Origin: Flavobacteriaceae bacterium
GTDB taxonomy: Bacteria; Bacteroidota; Bacteroidia; Flavobacteriales; Flavobacteriaceae
Direction of reading: 5' to 3'
NCBI GenBank assembly: GCA_002723075.1
Contig: PBNJ01000022.1
Location: forward strand, 1 to 64,000
Length of the DNA stretch: 64,000 bases
Part shown: positions 27,436 through 40,443 of the stretch, in pieces
Numbering within the stretch: the stretch's first letter is position 1
How the letters are laid out: each line of letters starts with the position of its first letter
Translations under genes and position numbers: made by a program
Notes under the pieces: generated by a model
The model's database searches: none
What the model was told of the DNA's origin: nothing
The model's input: the letters and a program-made list of their open reading frames with translations, nothing else

Positions 27436-28128
27436 ATGGATGCAATGAAATTTGACAAGTTACTTGAAGAAACCTTTCACGACTTTGACGCAAACGACCA
27501 CCAAAGTAGTTCGGCAGAGACTCCTTTACGTACAGATGCCTTTGATTTATCCGATGATGAAAAAATCTCTCGTATTGAAAATGATGTCGCCAACATCTTG
27601 GAAACTTTGGGAATGGATATGTCCGATGACAGTCTGAAAGGAACACCAAAGCGAGTGGCAAAAATGTTTGTTCAAGAGATCTTTGGAGGCCTACATCCCA
27701 AACGCTCCCCAAAGCTTTCCACTTTTGACAACAAGTATAAGTATGGACATATGCTGGTAGAGAAAAACATTACACTCTATTCGACTTGTGAACATCATTT
27801 ATTACCCATCGTGGGAAAAGCGCATGTCGCTTATATTTCCAATGGTACTGTGATCGGATTATCCAAAATGAATCGTATCGTCGATTACTTTGCCAAAAGA
27901 CCTCAAGTCCAAGAGCGTCTAACTCGTCAAGTTGTACATATGCTACAGTCTGCCCTGGAAACCAAAGATGTCGCTTGTGTCATCGACGCAAAGCACTTGT
28001 GTGTTAATTCGAGAGGAATTCGCGACGTAGATTGCAGTACAATTACTGCCGAATTTGGTGGTGCATTTAATAAGCCAGAAGTTAAAAAAGAATTTTTAGA
28101 ATATCTACGGCTAGAAACTGCATTCTAA
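27436..28128 (+). CDS. folE: GTP cyclohydrolase I
   Basis: GTPKRVAKMFVQEIFGGLHP, STCEHHLLPIVGKAHVAYIS, GLSKMNRIVDYFAKRPQVQERLT. The track start (GTG at 27427) lies in a TATCTTTG -7-like element, so a later ATG (27436 or 27448) is likelier. Confidence 0.94.
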   Translation: MDAMKFDKLLEETFHDFDANDHQSSSAETPLRTDAFDLSDDEKISRIENDVANILETLGMDMSDDSLKGTPKRVAKMFVQEIFGGLHPKRSPKLSTFDNKYKYGHMLVEKNITLYSTCEHHLLPIVGKAHVAYISNGTVIGLSKMNRIVDYFAKRPQVQERLTRQVVHMLQSALETKDVACVIDAKHLCVNSRGIRDVDCSTITAEFGGAFNKPEVKKEFLEYLRLETAF

Positions 28129-28134
28129 ACGATC

Positions 28135-29616
28135 ATGAAATCCATTGCTGAACAACGTATTCTAGTATATAACTCGCTAAGCGGAACCAAAGAAGAATTT
28201 AAACCCCTTAACGGGAATATGGTTGGGATGTATGTTTGTGGACCAACCGTCTATAACAATGTTCACCTTGGAAATTGCAGAACCTTTATCTCATTTGACA
28301 TCATCTTTAGGTATTTGAAACACTTGGGTTATAAAGTGAGATATGTACGTAACATCACTGATGCTGGTCATTTAGAAAATGATGCAGACGAAGGAGAAGA
28401 TCGCATCACAAAAAAAGCGAGGATCGAAGAGATTGAGCCTATGGAAGTGGTTCAGAAATACACAGTTGATTTTCACCGAACGCTTGCCAAATTCAATACG
28501 CTGCCCCCGAGTATTGAACCAACGGCTACTGGACATATTGTTGAACAGATCGAGTTGGCCAAACAGATTTTGGAATCTGGTTTTGCTTACGAGGTCAATG
28601 GCTCCGTTTATTTTGATGTGTTGAAATTCAACGAAAGTTCAGCATACGGAAAACTCAGTGGACGAAAGCTTAAGGATATGATCCACAATACCCGCGAAAC
28701 AAGTGGACAAAGCGAAAAGCGAAATCCACAAGACTTTGCATTATGGAAAAAAGCACAACCCGAGCACATTATGCGATGGCCTTCGCCATGGGGCGATGGT
28801 TTTCCAGGTTGGCATTTGGAGTGTACGGCGATGAGTACCAAGTATTTGGGTAAAAAATTTGATATCCACGGTGGTGGCATGGATCTAAAATTCCCTCATC
28901 ACGAATGCGAAATCGCACAGGGCGAAGCCGTTTCCAATTGTTCTCCCGCCAATTATTGGGTGCATGCAAATATGCTTACTTTAAATGGTAAAAAAATGGC
29001 AAAAAGTACAGGAAACAATATTTTGCCTAATGAAATCTTTACCGGTGAGAATGACATCATGGAGCGTCCTTTCTCCCCAACTGTCACGCGGTTTTTTATG
29101 CTTCAGGCACATTATCGTTCTGTTCTCGATTTTAGTAATGACGCCATGCTCGCTTCTGAAAAGGGCTTTTCTAAATTGATGCAAGCACTTTCCCTTTTGG
29201 ATTCAATCAACACTGACACGGAAACGACTGGATTTGATGTTACAAAATGGAAACAAAAGTGCTACGATGCAATGAACGACGACTTTAACACTCCTATCCT
29301 AATTGCTACCCTATTCGATGCGGCTAAATTTGCACAAAATGTGAATGATGGAAGAGAAAGTATTACCAAAGAAGATCTAAATACCCTTCAGTCAACATTT
29401 CATAGCTTTATTCATGACGTACTTGGCTTATCTAAAGAAGTTCAGGGAGTTGATCATTACCTAGAAGACGCTTTACATCTTCTGATAGAATTGCGAAATG
29501 ATGCTCGAAAAAGAAAGGACTTCGTTACCTCTGATAAAATTCGTGATGAACTCTCCAAAGCTGGAATTATATTAAAAGATGGCTCACATGAAACCACTTT
29601 TACTCTAAGACAGTGA
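28135..29616 (+). CDS. cysS: Cysteinyl-tRNA synthetase
   Basis: [62 protein letters not shown] (KMSKS-like). Confidence 0.97.
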   Translation: MKSIAEQRILVYNSLSGTKEEFKPLNGNMVGMYVCGPTVYNNVHLGNCRTFISFDIIFRYLKHLGYKVRYVRNITDAGHLENDADEGEDRITKKARIEEIEPMEVVQKYTVDFHRTLAKFNTLPPSIEPTATGHIVEQIELAKQILESGFAYEVNGSVYFDVLKFNESSAYGKLSGRKLKDMIHNTRETSGQSEKRNPQDFALWKKAQPEHIMRWPSPWGDGFPGWHLECTAMSTKYLGKKFDIHGGGMDLKFPHHECEIAQGEAVSNCSPANYWVHANMLTLNGKKMAKSTGNNILPNEIFTGENDIMERPFSPTVTRFFMLQAHYRSVLDFSNDAMLASEKGFSKLMQALSLLDSINTDTETTGFDVTKWKQKCYDAMNDDFNTPILIATLFDAAKFAQNVNDGRESITKEDLNTLQSTFHSFIHDVLGLSKEVQGVDHYLEDALHLLIELRNDARKRKDFVTSDKIRDELSKAGIILKDGSHETTFTLRQ

Positions 29617-29834
29617 AAAGGCTTTTGATTTTTCCATTTTTGGTTTGTATTAAAATATATCAAACTGCGATCTCCCCTTTTTTTCCAGCAACATGTCGGT
29701 TCCATCCAAGTTGTTCTCATTATGCAGCAAAATCACTTCAAAAACATGGATTATGCAAAGGACTCAACTTATCCATCAAACGCATCGCAAAATGTCATCC
29801 TTGGGGTGGAAAAGGCTATGACCCTGTACCCTAA
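29613..29834 (+). CDS. yidD: Membrane protein insertion efficiency factor YidD
   Basis: [31 protein letters not shown] ... [16 protein letters not shown] start overlaps the cysS TGA. Confidence 0.95.
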   Translation: MKRLLIFPFLVCIKIYQTAISPFFPATCRFHPSCSHYAAKSLQKHGLCKGLNLSIKRIAKCHPWGGKGYDPVP

Positions 29835-29875
29835 TCGATCAACATCAAAATAGTATATTTACAAAAATTCCAATT

Positions 29876-30709
29876 ATGATTTTATACAAGTTCGAATGGG
29901 CACCTAGTGAAACCATTTTCAAAATCGGATCGTTTGGTCTTCATTACTACAGCTTGATGTTTGTGATTGCATTTGCCGTTGGCTTCTACATGATGCGAAA
30001 ATTTTATCGCCATGAAAAAGTTTCTGAAGAATACCTCGAACCTTTGTTTGTCTTTACCATTGTTGGCACACTTCTAGGAGCACGTCTAGGCGAGGTGTTT
30101 TTTTACAATTGGGATTATTATCAAAATAATTTGGCCGAAATTCTTTTACCAATAAAAGTAACTGCTGATGGGGTAGAATTTACTGGTTATCGAGGACTGG
30201 CAAGTCATGGGGCTGCCATTGGGATTATCACCTCTCTCTATATATATCAAAGAAAATACACCTACAAGCCTTTACTTTGGATTTTGGATCGTTTGGGTAT
30301 TACCGTAGCATTTGCTGGAATTTTTATTCGTATTGGAAACTTTTTTAACTCTGAGATTGTTGGGCTATACAGCAACAGTGATTTTGGAGTTGTTTTCCTA
30401 AATAGAGGTGAAGTATTACCAAGACACCCTGTGCAACTTTACGAATCTTTTGGTTATCTTGTTGTATTTCTAATTCTCCGTCACCTCTATTGGAATACCC
30501 ATCGAAAAGATCAGACTGGCTATCTATTCGGCGCCTTTTTTGTCTTACTATTTGGTGTGAGATTCATCGCAGAATTTGTCAAAGAAAGTCAAGGGGGGTT
30601 TGAAACATCACTTGGAATTCTATCGACTGGTCAATGGTTGAGTATACCTCTTATTCTTATCGGATTATTTCTCATCCGAAGAGCGCAGTCTAAGATCAGA
30701 TCCGTTTAG
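29876..30709 (+). CDS. lgt: Prolipoprotein diacylglyceryl transferase
   Basis: IVGTLLGARLGEVFFYNWDYY, GYRGLASHGAAIGI, RIGNFFNSEIVG, RHPVQLYESFGY, RFIAEFVKE. Confidence 0.96.
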   Translation: MILYKFEWAPSETIFKIGSFGLHYYSLMFVIAFAVGFYMMRKFYRHEKVSEEYLEPLFVFTIVGTLLGARLGEVFFYNWDYYQNNLAEILLPIKVTADGVEFTGYRGLASHGAAIGIITSLYIYQRKYTYKPLLWILDRLGITVAFAGIFIRIGNFFNSEIVGLYSNSDFGVVFLNRGEVLPRHPVQLYESFGYLVVFLILRHLYWNTHRKDQTGYLFGAFFVLLFGVRFIAEFVKESQGGFETSLGILSTGQWLSIPLILIGLFLIRRAQSKIRSV

Positions 30710-33654
30710 TCTTCCTTTTTTTCTTCGAGGGATTTGTTACGGAGTGTGTCGAACATAATTGGTGTTGCGATAAACATCGAAGAATAGGTACCGACAACTA
30801 CACCAACAATTAAGGCAAACATAAATCCACGAATTGCCTCACCACCAAAAAGAAAAATAGCAAGTAACACGACTAGTGTAGTCAACGAGGTGTTTAATGT
30901 TCGGCTCAAGGTGCTGTTCAATGCACCATTAACCGTTCGATTATACGGCCAACTACTATGTGCTTTTGCATATTCACGAATTCGGTCAAATACAACCACG
31001 GTATCATTTAGAGAGTACCCAATTACAGTCAGTATTGCAGCGATAAAGGCTTGATTAATTTCCATATTAAATGGCATAAACGTGTAGGTCAAAGAGAATA
31101 TCCCCAACACTAACAATACGTCATGGAATACGGCAGCAACAGCACCAAGAGAAAATTGCCACTTTCTGAAACGCAATAAAATGTATAAAAATACCACGAT
31201 TAGTGAACCGAATACAGCCAAAAAGGAATTGTTTTTGATGTCATCGGCAATTGTTGGTCCAACTTTAATAGATGACATAATTCCAATTTGTTTTTCTTCA
31301 CTCGTAGTTATAAAGCTGTCATAATCCGTACCATCAGGAAGATAGGTTTGTAATGCGCCGTACATCAACTGTTGAATTTCATCATCTACGGCAGCACCTT
31401 CAACATCGACTTTATAATTTGTCGTGATTTTTAGCTGGTTGTCGTTACCAAAGATTTTCGCTTCAGCGTTTCCTAGGACAGCAACGAGGTCGGACTGCAC
31501 TTCAGCTGAGTTGATGGCCTTGTCAAATCGTACTGTATACGATCTACCACCTACAAAATCTACACCTTGGTTGAGACCATTGGTAAACAAAGATGTCAAT
31601 GCTACAATGATAAGTAAACCTGAAAGGATGTAGGAGAATTTTCGTTTTGCCAGGAAAGTGATTGTCAAATTTCGGAACAAATTTTTGGTTACAGTCGTAG
31701 AGAAATGCAGTGCTCTCTTTTTTCCAACTCTAGAGTCCACAAGAATCCTTGTAATAAAGATCGCAGTGAACAAAGAAGTGGCGATACCAATCAAAAGGGT
31801 TGTTGCAAATCCTTTAATCGGACCAGTTCCAAATAAGAATAAAATTAATGCAGTTAAACCAGTTGTAATATTAGCATCTAAGATGGATGAAAGAGCATTT
31901 TGAAATCCATCAGAAACGGACAGCTTTAGTCCTTTTTCTCGTGTGAGCTCTTCTCGGATTCTCTCAAATATCAGCACGTTAGCATCAACAGACATTCCAA
32001 TAGTCAAAACAATACCTGCGATCCCTGGCAAAGTCAGTACAGCTCCTAAGCCAGCAAGGATACCAAAAATTAAAATAAGATTTAAAGTCAGAGCGATATC
32101 TGCATAAAGTCCCGCGCGACCGTAATAAAACATCATCCATACCAAAACGAGGAGCAGCGCAATTACAAACGAGTTGATTCCACTTTCAATGGCTTCAGCC
32201 CCTAAAGATGGACCGATGATTTCAGATTGAATAATTTCAGCAGCAGCTGGAAGTTTACCCGCACGCAACACATTCGCCAAATCAGTAGCTTCATTAACTG
32301 TAAACTGACCAGAGATTTCTGAACGCCCACCAGAGATGGCGCCTTTAGAAACACCTGGGGCAGAGTACACCAAGTTATCGAGAACAATGGCGATGTTTCC
32401 ATTTTCACGAAAAGCTTTACCAGTCATTTCCTCCCAAATACGAGCTCCTTTTGCATTCATTTGCATACTAACTGCTGGTGAGTTGAATTGATCATAAGTA
32501 CTTCGCGCATCAACAATCACACTACCCCCTAAAGGAGGGGTATTTGATCGATTGGATCGAATGGCATACAAGTCGATGAGCTCAGAGTTCTGATCGGTTT
32601 TGCTCCATAAAAACTTTGTGAATCTAAGTTCGGCTGGCAATAAGTTTCTAACTTCTGATCGTTGAAGGTAGCTATCAAAAGTAACTTTGTCTTTTTCCGC
32701 AATGCGAACAAGAACAGGTCCAGGAAAATCGATATCGACAACAAGGTCAAAAATTGGATTTTGAACAACAGAAACCGAGTCTTGTTGTGCCTCAATATCA
32801 GCCAACAAATCATCAATTTCTGAATTATCACCTTGTGGTTCTTCTGATGCTTCTTGTGCAACAGTTTGCTTTAAAAGCTCATTTGCTTGAAATAAGAACG
32901 AGGTTAGCTTATCTTTTGATTCGGTCTCCCAAAATTCAAGTTGAGCCGTACTTTGCAATAAATTTTTGACACGTTCAATATCTCGAGCTCCAGGAAGTTC
33001 AACTAAAATACGCCCTGAATTTCCAAGTCGTTGGATATTTGGTTGGGTCACACCAAATTTATCAATACGCTTTCTAAGAACTTCAAAAGCAGAAACAATA
33101 GACTCGTCGATTTTAGTACGAAGAATTGGTTTTACCTCGTCATCAGTCATGTCGATTTGAATATCGTCACTCAAGGTGCGATTCGCAAAGATGCTTGGGC
33201 TTGCAAGGTTTTGATCTCCTTTAAGAGATTCAAACGCTATAAAAAAGCTTTCAATATAGCTTTCGTCCGATGACTTTTGAAGTTCATCAGCTTGCGCAAG
33301 CGACTGATTGAATAACGGGCTTCGTGTGTTTTCAGCTAGACCTTTCAGAATGTCTTTTACAGAAATTTGTAGGATCACATTGATTCCCCCCTTTAAGTCA
33401 AGACCTTTATTGAGTTCTCTGATCTTAGCATTGGAGTATCCAAAATGCTGATCTGTCGAAACAGAGTCGAGATACCGACGCTCTGTTGCATTAAGCACGT
33501 CAAAGTAGTTTGAGGTGTTTTCATCGACTTTTTCCAAAGCATAGGCACGAGCGTTGTCTTCAGTTCGATTGACAATAAATGTGAAAGAGAGCTGGTAAAC
33601 ACTTACCAACACAAATAACACGGCGAATAATTTAACCAGTCCGTTATTTTGCAT
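30706..33654 (-). CDS. secDF: Fused protein translocase subunit SecDF
   Basis: LDLKGGINVILQ (SecD), GMSVDANVLIFERIREE, then SecF part FVGGRSYTVRF ... GYSLNDTVVVFDRIRE; 982 aa single ORF. Confidence 0.97.
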   Translation of the reverse strand: MQNNGLVKLFAVLFVLVSVYQLSFTFIVNRTEDNARAYALEKVDENTSNYFDVLNATERRYLDSVSTDQHFGYSNAKIRELNKGLDLKGGINVILQISVKDILKGLAENTRSPLFNQSLAQADELQKSSDESYIESFFIAFESLKGDQNLASPSIFANRTLSDDIQIDMTDDEVKPILRTKIDESIVSAFEVLRKRIDKFGVTQPNIQRLGNSGRILVELPGARDIERVKNLLQSTAQLEFWETESKDKLTSFLFQANELLKQTVAQEASEEPQGDNSEIDDLLADIEAQQDSVSVVQNPIFDLVVDIDFPGPVLVRIAEKDKVTFDSYLQRSEVRNLLPAELRFTKFLWSKTDQNSELIDLYAIRSNRSNTPPLGGSVIVDARSTYDQFNSPAVSMQMNAKGARIWEEMTGKAFRENGNIAIVLDNLVYSAPGVSKGAISGGRSEISGQFTVNEATDLANVLRAGKLPAAAEIIQSEIIGPSLGAEAIESGINSFVIALLLVLVWMMFYYGRAGLYADIALTLNLILIFGILAGLGAVLTLPGIAGIVLTIGMSVDANVLIFERIREELTREKGLKLSVSDGFQNALSSILDANITTGLTALILFLFGTGPIKGFATTLLIGIATSLFTAIFITRILVDSRVGKKRALHFSTTVTKNLFRNLTITFLAKRKFSYILSGLLIIVALTSLFTNGLNQGVDFVGGRSYTVRFDKAINSAEVQSDLVAVLGNAEAKIFGNDNQLKITTNYKVDVEGAAVDDEIQQLMYGALQTYLPDGTDYDSFITTSEEKQIGIMSSIKVGPTIADDIKNNSFLAVFGSLIVVFLYILLRFRKWQFSLGAVAAVFHDVLLVLGIFSLTYTFMPFNMEINQAFIAAILTVIGYSLNDTVVVFDRIREYAKAHSSWPYNRTVNGALNSTLSRTLNTSLTTLVVLLAIFLFGGEAIRGFMFALIVGVVVGTYSSMFIATPIMFDTLRNKSLEEKKED

Positions 33655-33722
33655 GATCGTTTGTTTTATTCAAAAAGCAAGCAAATATAGTGCTTACTTC
33701 TGATACATGTATAATTGATTGT

Positions 33723-34658
33723 TTACTTGAGAATTCCAGAAAGTGCTTCATTCATCGTCCGCACAGCTGAGGCACTTTTTTCAAAGCTTGCTGACTCCTT
33801 ATCATTTAAGTTTAAGTCCATGATTTTTTCCCAGCCATTTTTACCGATAATTGTTGGAACACCAATACAGATATCCGACTGATTGTATTCCCCGTCGAGC
33901 ATCACAGAGCAGGGAATAATTCGTTTTTGATCGTGTAAAATGCTATTGACAAGATAAGCAACTGAGGCACCGGGAGCATACCATGCCGAAGTGCCAAGTA
34001 ATTTGGTCAAAGTTGCTCCCCCAACCATTGTTGCAGCAGCGACCTCTTCTAGTTTTTCAGCACTGAGAATCGTTGAAATCGGAATTCCATTGTAAGTGGC
34101 AAGGCGAGTTAGCGGGATCATAGCCGTGTCTCCGTGACCGCCAATTACCATTCCGTGAATGTCATTGGCAGGTTTCTCTAAGGCCAGGGACAGATAAGTT
34201 TTAAAACGACTGCTGTCAAGGGCTCCCCCCATACCAATCACTTTATTTTTCGGCAAGCCAGTAGCTTTGAGCGTCAAATAAGTCATGGTATCCATTGGAT
34301 TTGAGACAACAATGATTACGGTATTAGGTGAATGTACCAGAACTTGGTCGGCGACACTTTTTACAATACCTGCATTGATTCCTATGAGCTCTTCCCGCGT
34401 CATTCCTGGCTTGCGAGGCACGCCTGAGGTGATGACTACGACATCGCTATTTGCTGTTTTTGCATAATCCGAGGTGGTACCAACAATTGTGGTGTTGAAT
34501 CCTAGGGTAGTGGCTGTTTGCATCATATCCAGGGCCTTCCCTTCTGCAAATCCCTCTTTGATGTCGAGCAAAACAACCTCACTTGCCATGCCTTGATAGG
34601 CAATTGCATCTGCACAAGTGGCACCTACGTTACCAGCGCCAACAATGGTTACTTTCAT
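33723..34658 (-). CDS. mdh: Malate dehydrogenase
   Basis: VTIVGAGNVGATCADAIA, TSGVPRKPGMTREELIGIN, VVSNPMDTMTYL, VIGGHGDTAMIPL. Confidence 0.96.
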   Translation of the reverse strand: MKVTIVGAGNVGATCADAIAYQGMASEVVLLDIKEGFAEGKALDMMQTATTLGFNTTIVGTTSDYAKTANSDVVVITSGVPRKPGMTREELIGINAGIVKSVADQVLVHSPNTVIIVVSNPMDTMTYLTLKATGLPKNKVIGMGGALDSSRFKTYLSLALEKPANDIHGMVIGGHGDTAMIPLTRLATYNGIPISTILSAEKLEEVAAATMVGGATLTKLLGTSAWYAPGASVAYLVNSILHDQKRIIPCSVMLDGEYNQSDICIGVPTIIGKNGWEKIMDLNLNDKESASFEKSASAVRTMNEALSGILK

Positions 34659-34700
34659 TTTTATTTATGTATGGGTTATTGTTATGTCTTTGTTATTTTC

Positions 34701-36653
<1,953 letters not shown>

Positions 36654-36761
36654 TTAACTAAATCACAATCTATCAAAGATACTTTTTATTGAGGAAAATT
36701 CACCGATAAAGCACCCCCTAAAAACGTCAAGTTATTAACAATAATGTGTGAAGAAAAGGGG

Positions 36762-38423
36762 TTAGTATGCATCATTGTGAACCGCTCCAATTGCGCGTCC
36801 GGAGGGCTCATTCATATTTTGAAAAGAGGTGTCCCAAGCGAGGGCTGTTGGTGTGCTACAAGCAACAGATGGGACAGAGGGTACGGTCAAAGCCGCAGTG
36901 TCGGATGGGAAGTGCTCTTCAAAAATTGATCGATAATAGTATTCTTCTTTGGTTCTTGGAGGTTGCGTTGGAAAACGGTGATGTACAACTTCCATATCGG
37001 TATCGCTCACTTCTCTTTCAACGACTTCTTTTAAGCTATCAATCCAATTATACCCTACCCCATCACTGAATTGCTCTTTTTGACGCCAGGCAACGCTCTC
37101 TGGTAAATATTGCTCAAAAGCTTTTCGAAGCACCCATTTCTCCATGCGTTCGGGGGTAATCATTTTGTCTTTTGGATTGATTCGCATCGCTACATCTAAA
37201 AAATCTTTATCTAAAAATGGAACTCGACCCTCAATTCCCCAAGCTGCTAAAGATTTGTTTGCGCGTAAACAGTCATATTGATACAATTTATCGAGCTTGC
37301 GAACGGTCTCGTCATGAAATTCTTTGGCATCAGGCGCTTTGTGAAAATACAAATAGCCACCAAACACCTCGTCCGCACCCTCACCTGAAAGCACCATCTT
37401 TATGCCCATAGACTTGATTACTCTCGCCAATAAGTACATGGGTGTTGATGCCCGTACTGTCGTGATGTCGTAGGTCTCCAAATGATAAATAACGTCTCGT
37501 ATGGCGTCTAGTCCTTCTTGGACGGTAAAGGTCACTTCATGATGAACCGTACCGATATGTTTGGCTACCTTTTGGGCAGCTGCCAAGTCTGGCGAACCTT
37601 CTAAGCCAACAGAAAAGGAGTGCAATTGAGGCCACCATGCATCATTCTCATCGTCTGACTCAACTCGCTTTTTTGCAAACTTTTTAGCCAATGCAGAGGT
37701 GATTGATGAATCCAAACCACCAGAAAGAAGAACGCCGTAAGGAACATCACTCATCAACTGACGATGAACTGCATCTTCTAATGCTTGCTGTAGTTCATCA
37801 ATGTTTGTGCTATTGTTTTTCACAACCCCATAGTCTCGCCAATCCCGATTATACCATTTTGTCAACTCCCCTATGGTGCTATCATAATAATGTCCAGGGG
37901 GAAAGACTTCGATTTTTGTACAATAACCCTCAAGGGATTTAAGCTCAGAAGCAAAATAAAGTGTTCCATTGGCATCCCAACCAATATAAAGCGGAATAAT
38001 CCCCATATGGTCACGAGCAGCAAAAAAGGTGTTTTGAACTGCATCATAGAGAACAAAAGCAAAAATCCCGTTCAGCTCATCAACAAAATTGACTCCTTTG
38101 TCTTGGTAAAGTGCAAGTATCACTTCGCAATCAGAACCGGTTTGATATGCAAAATCGGATGTTTGTTTGCGTAATTCTCTATGATTGTAGATCTCCCCGT
38201 TTGCGGCTAAAACAAGCTGCTTGTCCTCACTGTACAAGGGTTGTTTTCCAGAAGCAGGGTCAACAATAGCGAGGCGTTCGTGAGCCAATATTGCATGTTT
38301 AGCAACATGAATACCACTCCAATCAGGACCACGATGCCGAATCTGTTTAGACATAGACAATAATTGGGGACGTAGCTCCTCAACTACTATCTTTTTATTG
38401 TAAGCGCATACAATACCACACAT
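36762..38423 (-). CDS. asnB: Asparagine synthase B (glutamine-hydrolysing)
   Basis: MCGIVCAYNKK N-terminal nucleophile, RHRGPDWSGI, LLSGGLDSSITSALAKK, VLSGEGADEVFGGYLYFHKAP. Confidence 0.97.
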   Translation of the reverse strand: MCGIVCAYNKKIVVEELRPQLLSMSKQIRHRGPDWSGIHVAKHAILAHERLAIVDPASGKQPLYSEDKQLVLAANGEIYNHRELRKQTSDFAYQTGSDCEVILALYQDKGVNFVDELNGIFAFVLYDAVQNTFFAARDHMGIIPLYIGWDANGTLYFASELKSLEGYCTKIEVFPPGHYYDSTIGELTKWYNRDWRDYGVVKNNSTNIDELQQALEDAVHRQLMSDVPYGVLLSGGLDSSITSALAKKFAKKRVESDDENDAWWPQLHSFSVGLEGSPDLAAAQKVAKHIGTVHHEVTFTVQEGLDAIRDVIYHLETYDITTVRASTPMYLLARVIKSMGIKMVLSGEGADEVFGGYLYFHKAPDAKEFHDETVRKLDKLYQYDCLRANKSLAAWGIEGRVPFLDKDFLDVAMRINPKDKMITPERMEKWVLRKAFEQYLPESVAWRQKEQFSDGVGYNWIDSLKEVVEREVSDTDMEVVHHRFPTQPPRTKEEYYYRSIFEEHFPSDTAALTVPSVPSVACSTPTALAWDTSFQNMNEPSGRAIGAVHNDAY

Positions 38424-38602
38424 ATTAAATTTTTTTACAAAGATATATTTTGCATGTATAATTAAAAGACAAACTTGTTTTTTTATAACTATTTTATATT
38501 AATAACTAATTTTTAATATAAATTTTATATATTATGAATAAAAATTAAGTGAAAAAGTTTAAGATTGTTTGTGTGATAGTTTTTAATTTAGGGGGCTAAA
38601 TC

Positions 38603-39277
38603 ATGGATAAACATATTATTTCGTTTGAGGGCGCAACAATCTCACAAGACAAAAAAGTTGTGCTTCGTGAGGTTTCATTTTCATTAGTTGAGGGTGATTT
38701 TGTTTATCTCATCGGCAGAACAGGAACTGGAAAAAGTAGCCTTCTGAAGACACTATATGGTGATTTAAAGCTTCGAGAAGGAAAAGGGAAAGTTGTTGAT
38801 TGTGAGTTGTTAAAATTGCGAGAGCGGCACATCCCAGATTTACGGCGCCAACTCGGTGTGGTTTTTCAGGACTTTCAACTTCTTCCTGACCGAAGCGTAG
38901 AAAAAAACCTCGACTTTGTTTTACGAGCGACGGGTTGGAAATCAGCTGACAAACGAAAAGACCGCATAACCGAAGTGTTAGGAGCTGTTGGGCTTGAAGA
39001 CAAGCTCAAGTTTTTTCCGCATGAACTTTCAGGTGGAGAGCAGCAACGAATTGCGATTTCACGCGCACTTCTCAATAAGCCAAAGCTAATCCTCGCGGAT
39101 GAGCCAACGGGAAATTTAGATCCAATTACGAGTGAAGAAGTGATGAAACTCCTTCACGAAATCAACCAACAGGGAACAACGATTTTGATGGCGACGCATG
39201 ATTTTGGGTTGATATCCAAATTTCCAAAAAGAACCCTGATGTGTGAAGACCAACTGGTTGTTGAGGTAAAAAAGTAA
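38603..39277 (+). CDS. ftsE: Cell-division ABC transporter ATP-binding protein FtsE-like
   Basis: Walker [63 protein letters not shown]. Confidence 0.82.
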   Translation: MDKHIISFEGATISQDKKVVLREVSFSLVEGDFVYLIGRTGTGKSSLLKTLYGDLKLREGKGKVVDCELLKLRERHIPDLRRQLGVVFQDFQLLPDRSVEKNLDFVLRATGWKSADKRKDRITEVLGAVGLEDKLKFFPHELSGGEQQRIAISRALLNKPKLILADEPTGNLDPITSEEVMKLLHEINQQGTTILMATHDFGLISKFPKRTLMCEDQLVVEVKK

Positions 39278-39279
39278 AT

Positions 39280-40374
39280 TTAAACTTTTTCAATTAAAGA
39301 TTTCCATTCAGCAGCAATTTTGTCCATAGATAGATGGGCAACTGAATTCTTTGCATTTGCACGAAGTTTATTGTAAAGCTCAGAATCTTCAATCATACGA
39401 TTCAAGGAATCAGTCATTTTACCTTTATCATTAGCTTTGACGAGTAATCCGTTTTTTTCATGCTGGATAATCTCTCTTGGACCTGTAGGACAATCATATG
39501 AAACAACTGGAGTGCCACATGCCAAAGACTCTATCAATACCATGGGAAAGCCTTCTAACTCACTTGTCATAATCAAAAATTCTGCTTTTTTGAAATACAC
39601 ATATGGATTAGCAACAAAACCCATAAAATGTATTTTTTTTGAATTATTTAGAGTCCTAGCATAAGTCTCCAAGCTTTGCTTTAATTTACCTTGACCTAAA
39701 AAAATGAGATGAATGTTGTTTTTGTGGAGTATAGAGTTTTCATAACATTCTAATGCATGATCAAATTGCTTGACATAATCATCCATTCGTCCAACACATA
39801 AAACGTATTTATCTTTGAATGAATGATTACTATTTTTGACTCTATCGCTAATATTGAAGTCAAAACCATTGTAAATTGTTTGTGTGTTATTTAACCCTAA
39901 TAAATTTAATTTATTTTCAATATCGTTAGAAACGCTAATAACCTTAGTTAATTTTTTATATATGTGTCTAAATAGTATTCTAGGTCGAGGGAAATAGATT
40001 TCCAAATCTGATCTATGGCAGACGAAAAACTTTTTGGCTTTTATTTTGTAAATAAAAAGGTGTATTAATAATTCACGTATTGGACTTCTTCTCGCCCTTG
40101 AATCAATAATTGTATGGGGAGATAAACGCTTAATTAATATACTCCATCTAAAAAAGGCTGAAATGGTTTGAAATGGAAGAAAAGGTGATCCTTTTACAAG
40201 TCCAAGTGAAATATGGTTTCCACTATAATTATAATCAACATCATCATAAGCTGTTATAATAGTTACTTTATATCCAGTTGATGAAAGAAATTTTGACATG
40301 TCTGCCATAACCCTTTCAGCACCTCCCCTTCCTAGAGACGGGCCTACTAACAAAATATGTTTTTTGGTAAACAA
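39280..40374 (-). CDS. Glycosyltransferase family 4
   Basis: GPSLGRGGAERVMADMSKFL, LCVGRMDDYVKQFDHAL, GFPMVLIESLACGTPVVSYDCPTGPREIIQ. Confidence 0.9.
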   Translation of the reverse strand: MFTKKHILLVGPSLGRGGAERVMADMSKFLSSTGYKVTIITAYDDVDYNYSGNHISLGLVKGSPFLPFQTISAFFRWSILIKRLSPHTIIDSRARRSPIRELLIHLFIYKIKAKKFFVCHRSDLEIYFPRPRILFRHIYKKLTKVISVSNDIENKLNLLGLNNTQTIYNGFDFNISDRVKNSNHSFKDKYVLCVGRMDDYVKQFDHALECYENSILHKNNIHLIFLGQGKLKQSLETYARTLNNSKKIHFMGFVANPYVYFKKAEFLIMTSELEGFPMVLIESLACGTPVVSYDCPTGPREIIQHEKNGLLVKANDKGKMTDSLNRMIEDSELYNKLRANAKNSVAHLSMDKIAAEWKSLIEKV

Positions 40375-40443
40375 CTGTGTGGTTTTAAAATCCTTTTAAA
40401 CTTAAAAATAAATACAACACTAACTTTAACTAATTTTGGAGCT

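Noticed and set aside
28608-29184. Several antisense ORFs inside cysS
   Set aside because: Shadow ORFs of a highly conserved tRNA synthetase gene.
36744-37069. Plus-strand ORFs opposite the asnB 3' end
   Set aside because: Antisense to conserved AsnB C-terminus; Cys-rich odd composition is a frame artefact.
38424-38602. Very AT-rich asnB-ftsE intergenic region as a possible small RNA
   Set aside because: Contains a TATCTTTG -7-like element for asnB (38438-38445, minus) but no stable hairpin or terminator was found by eye.
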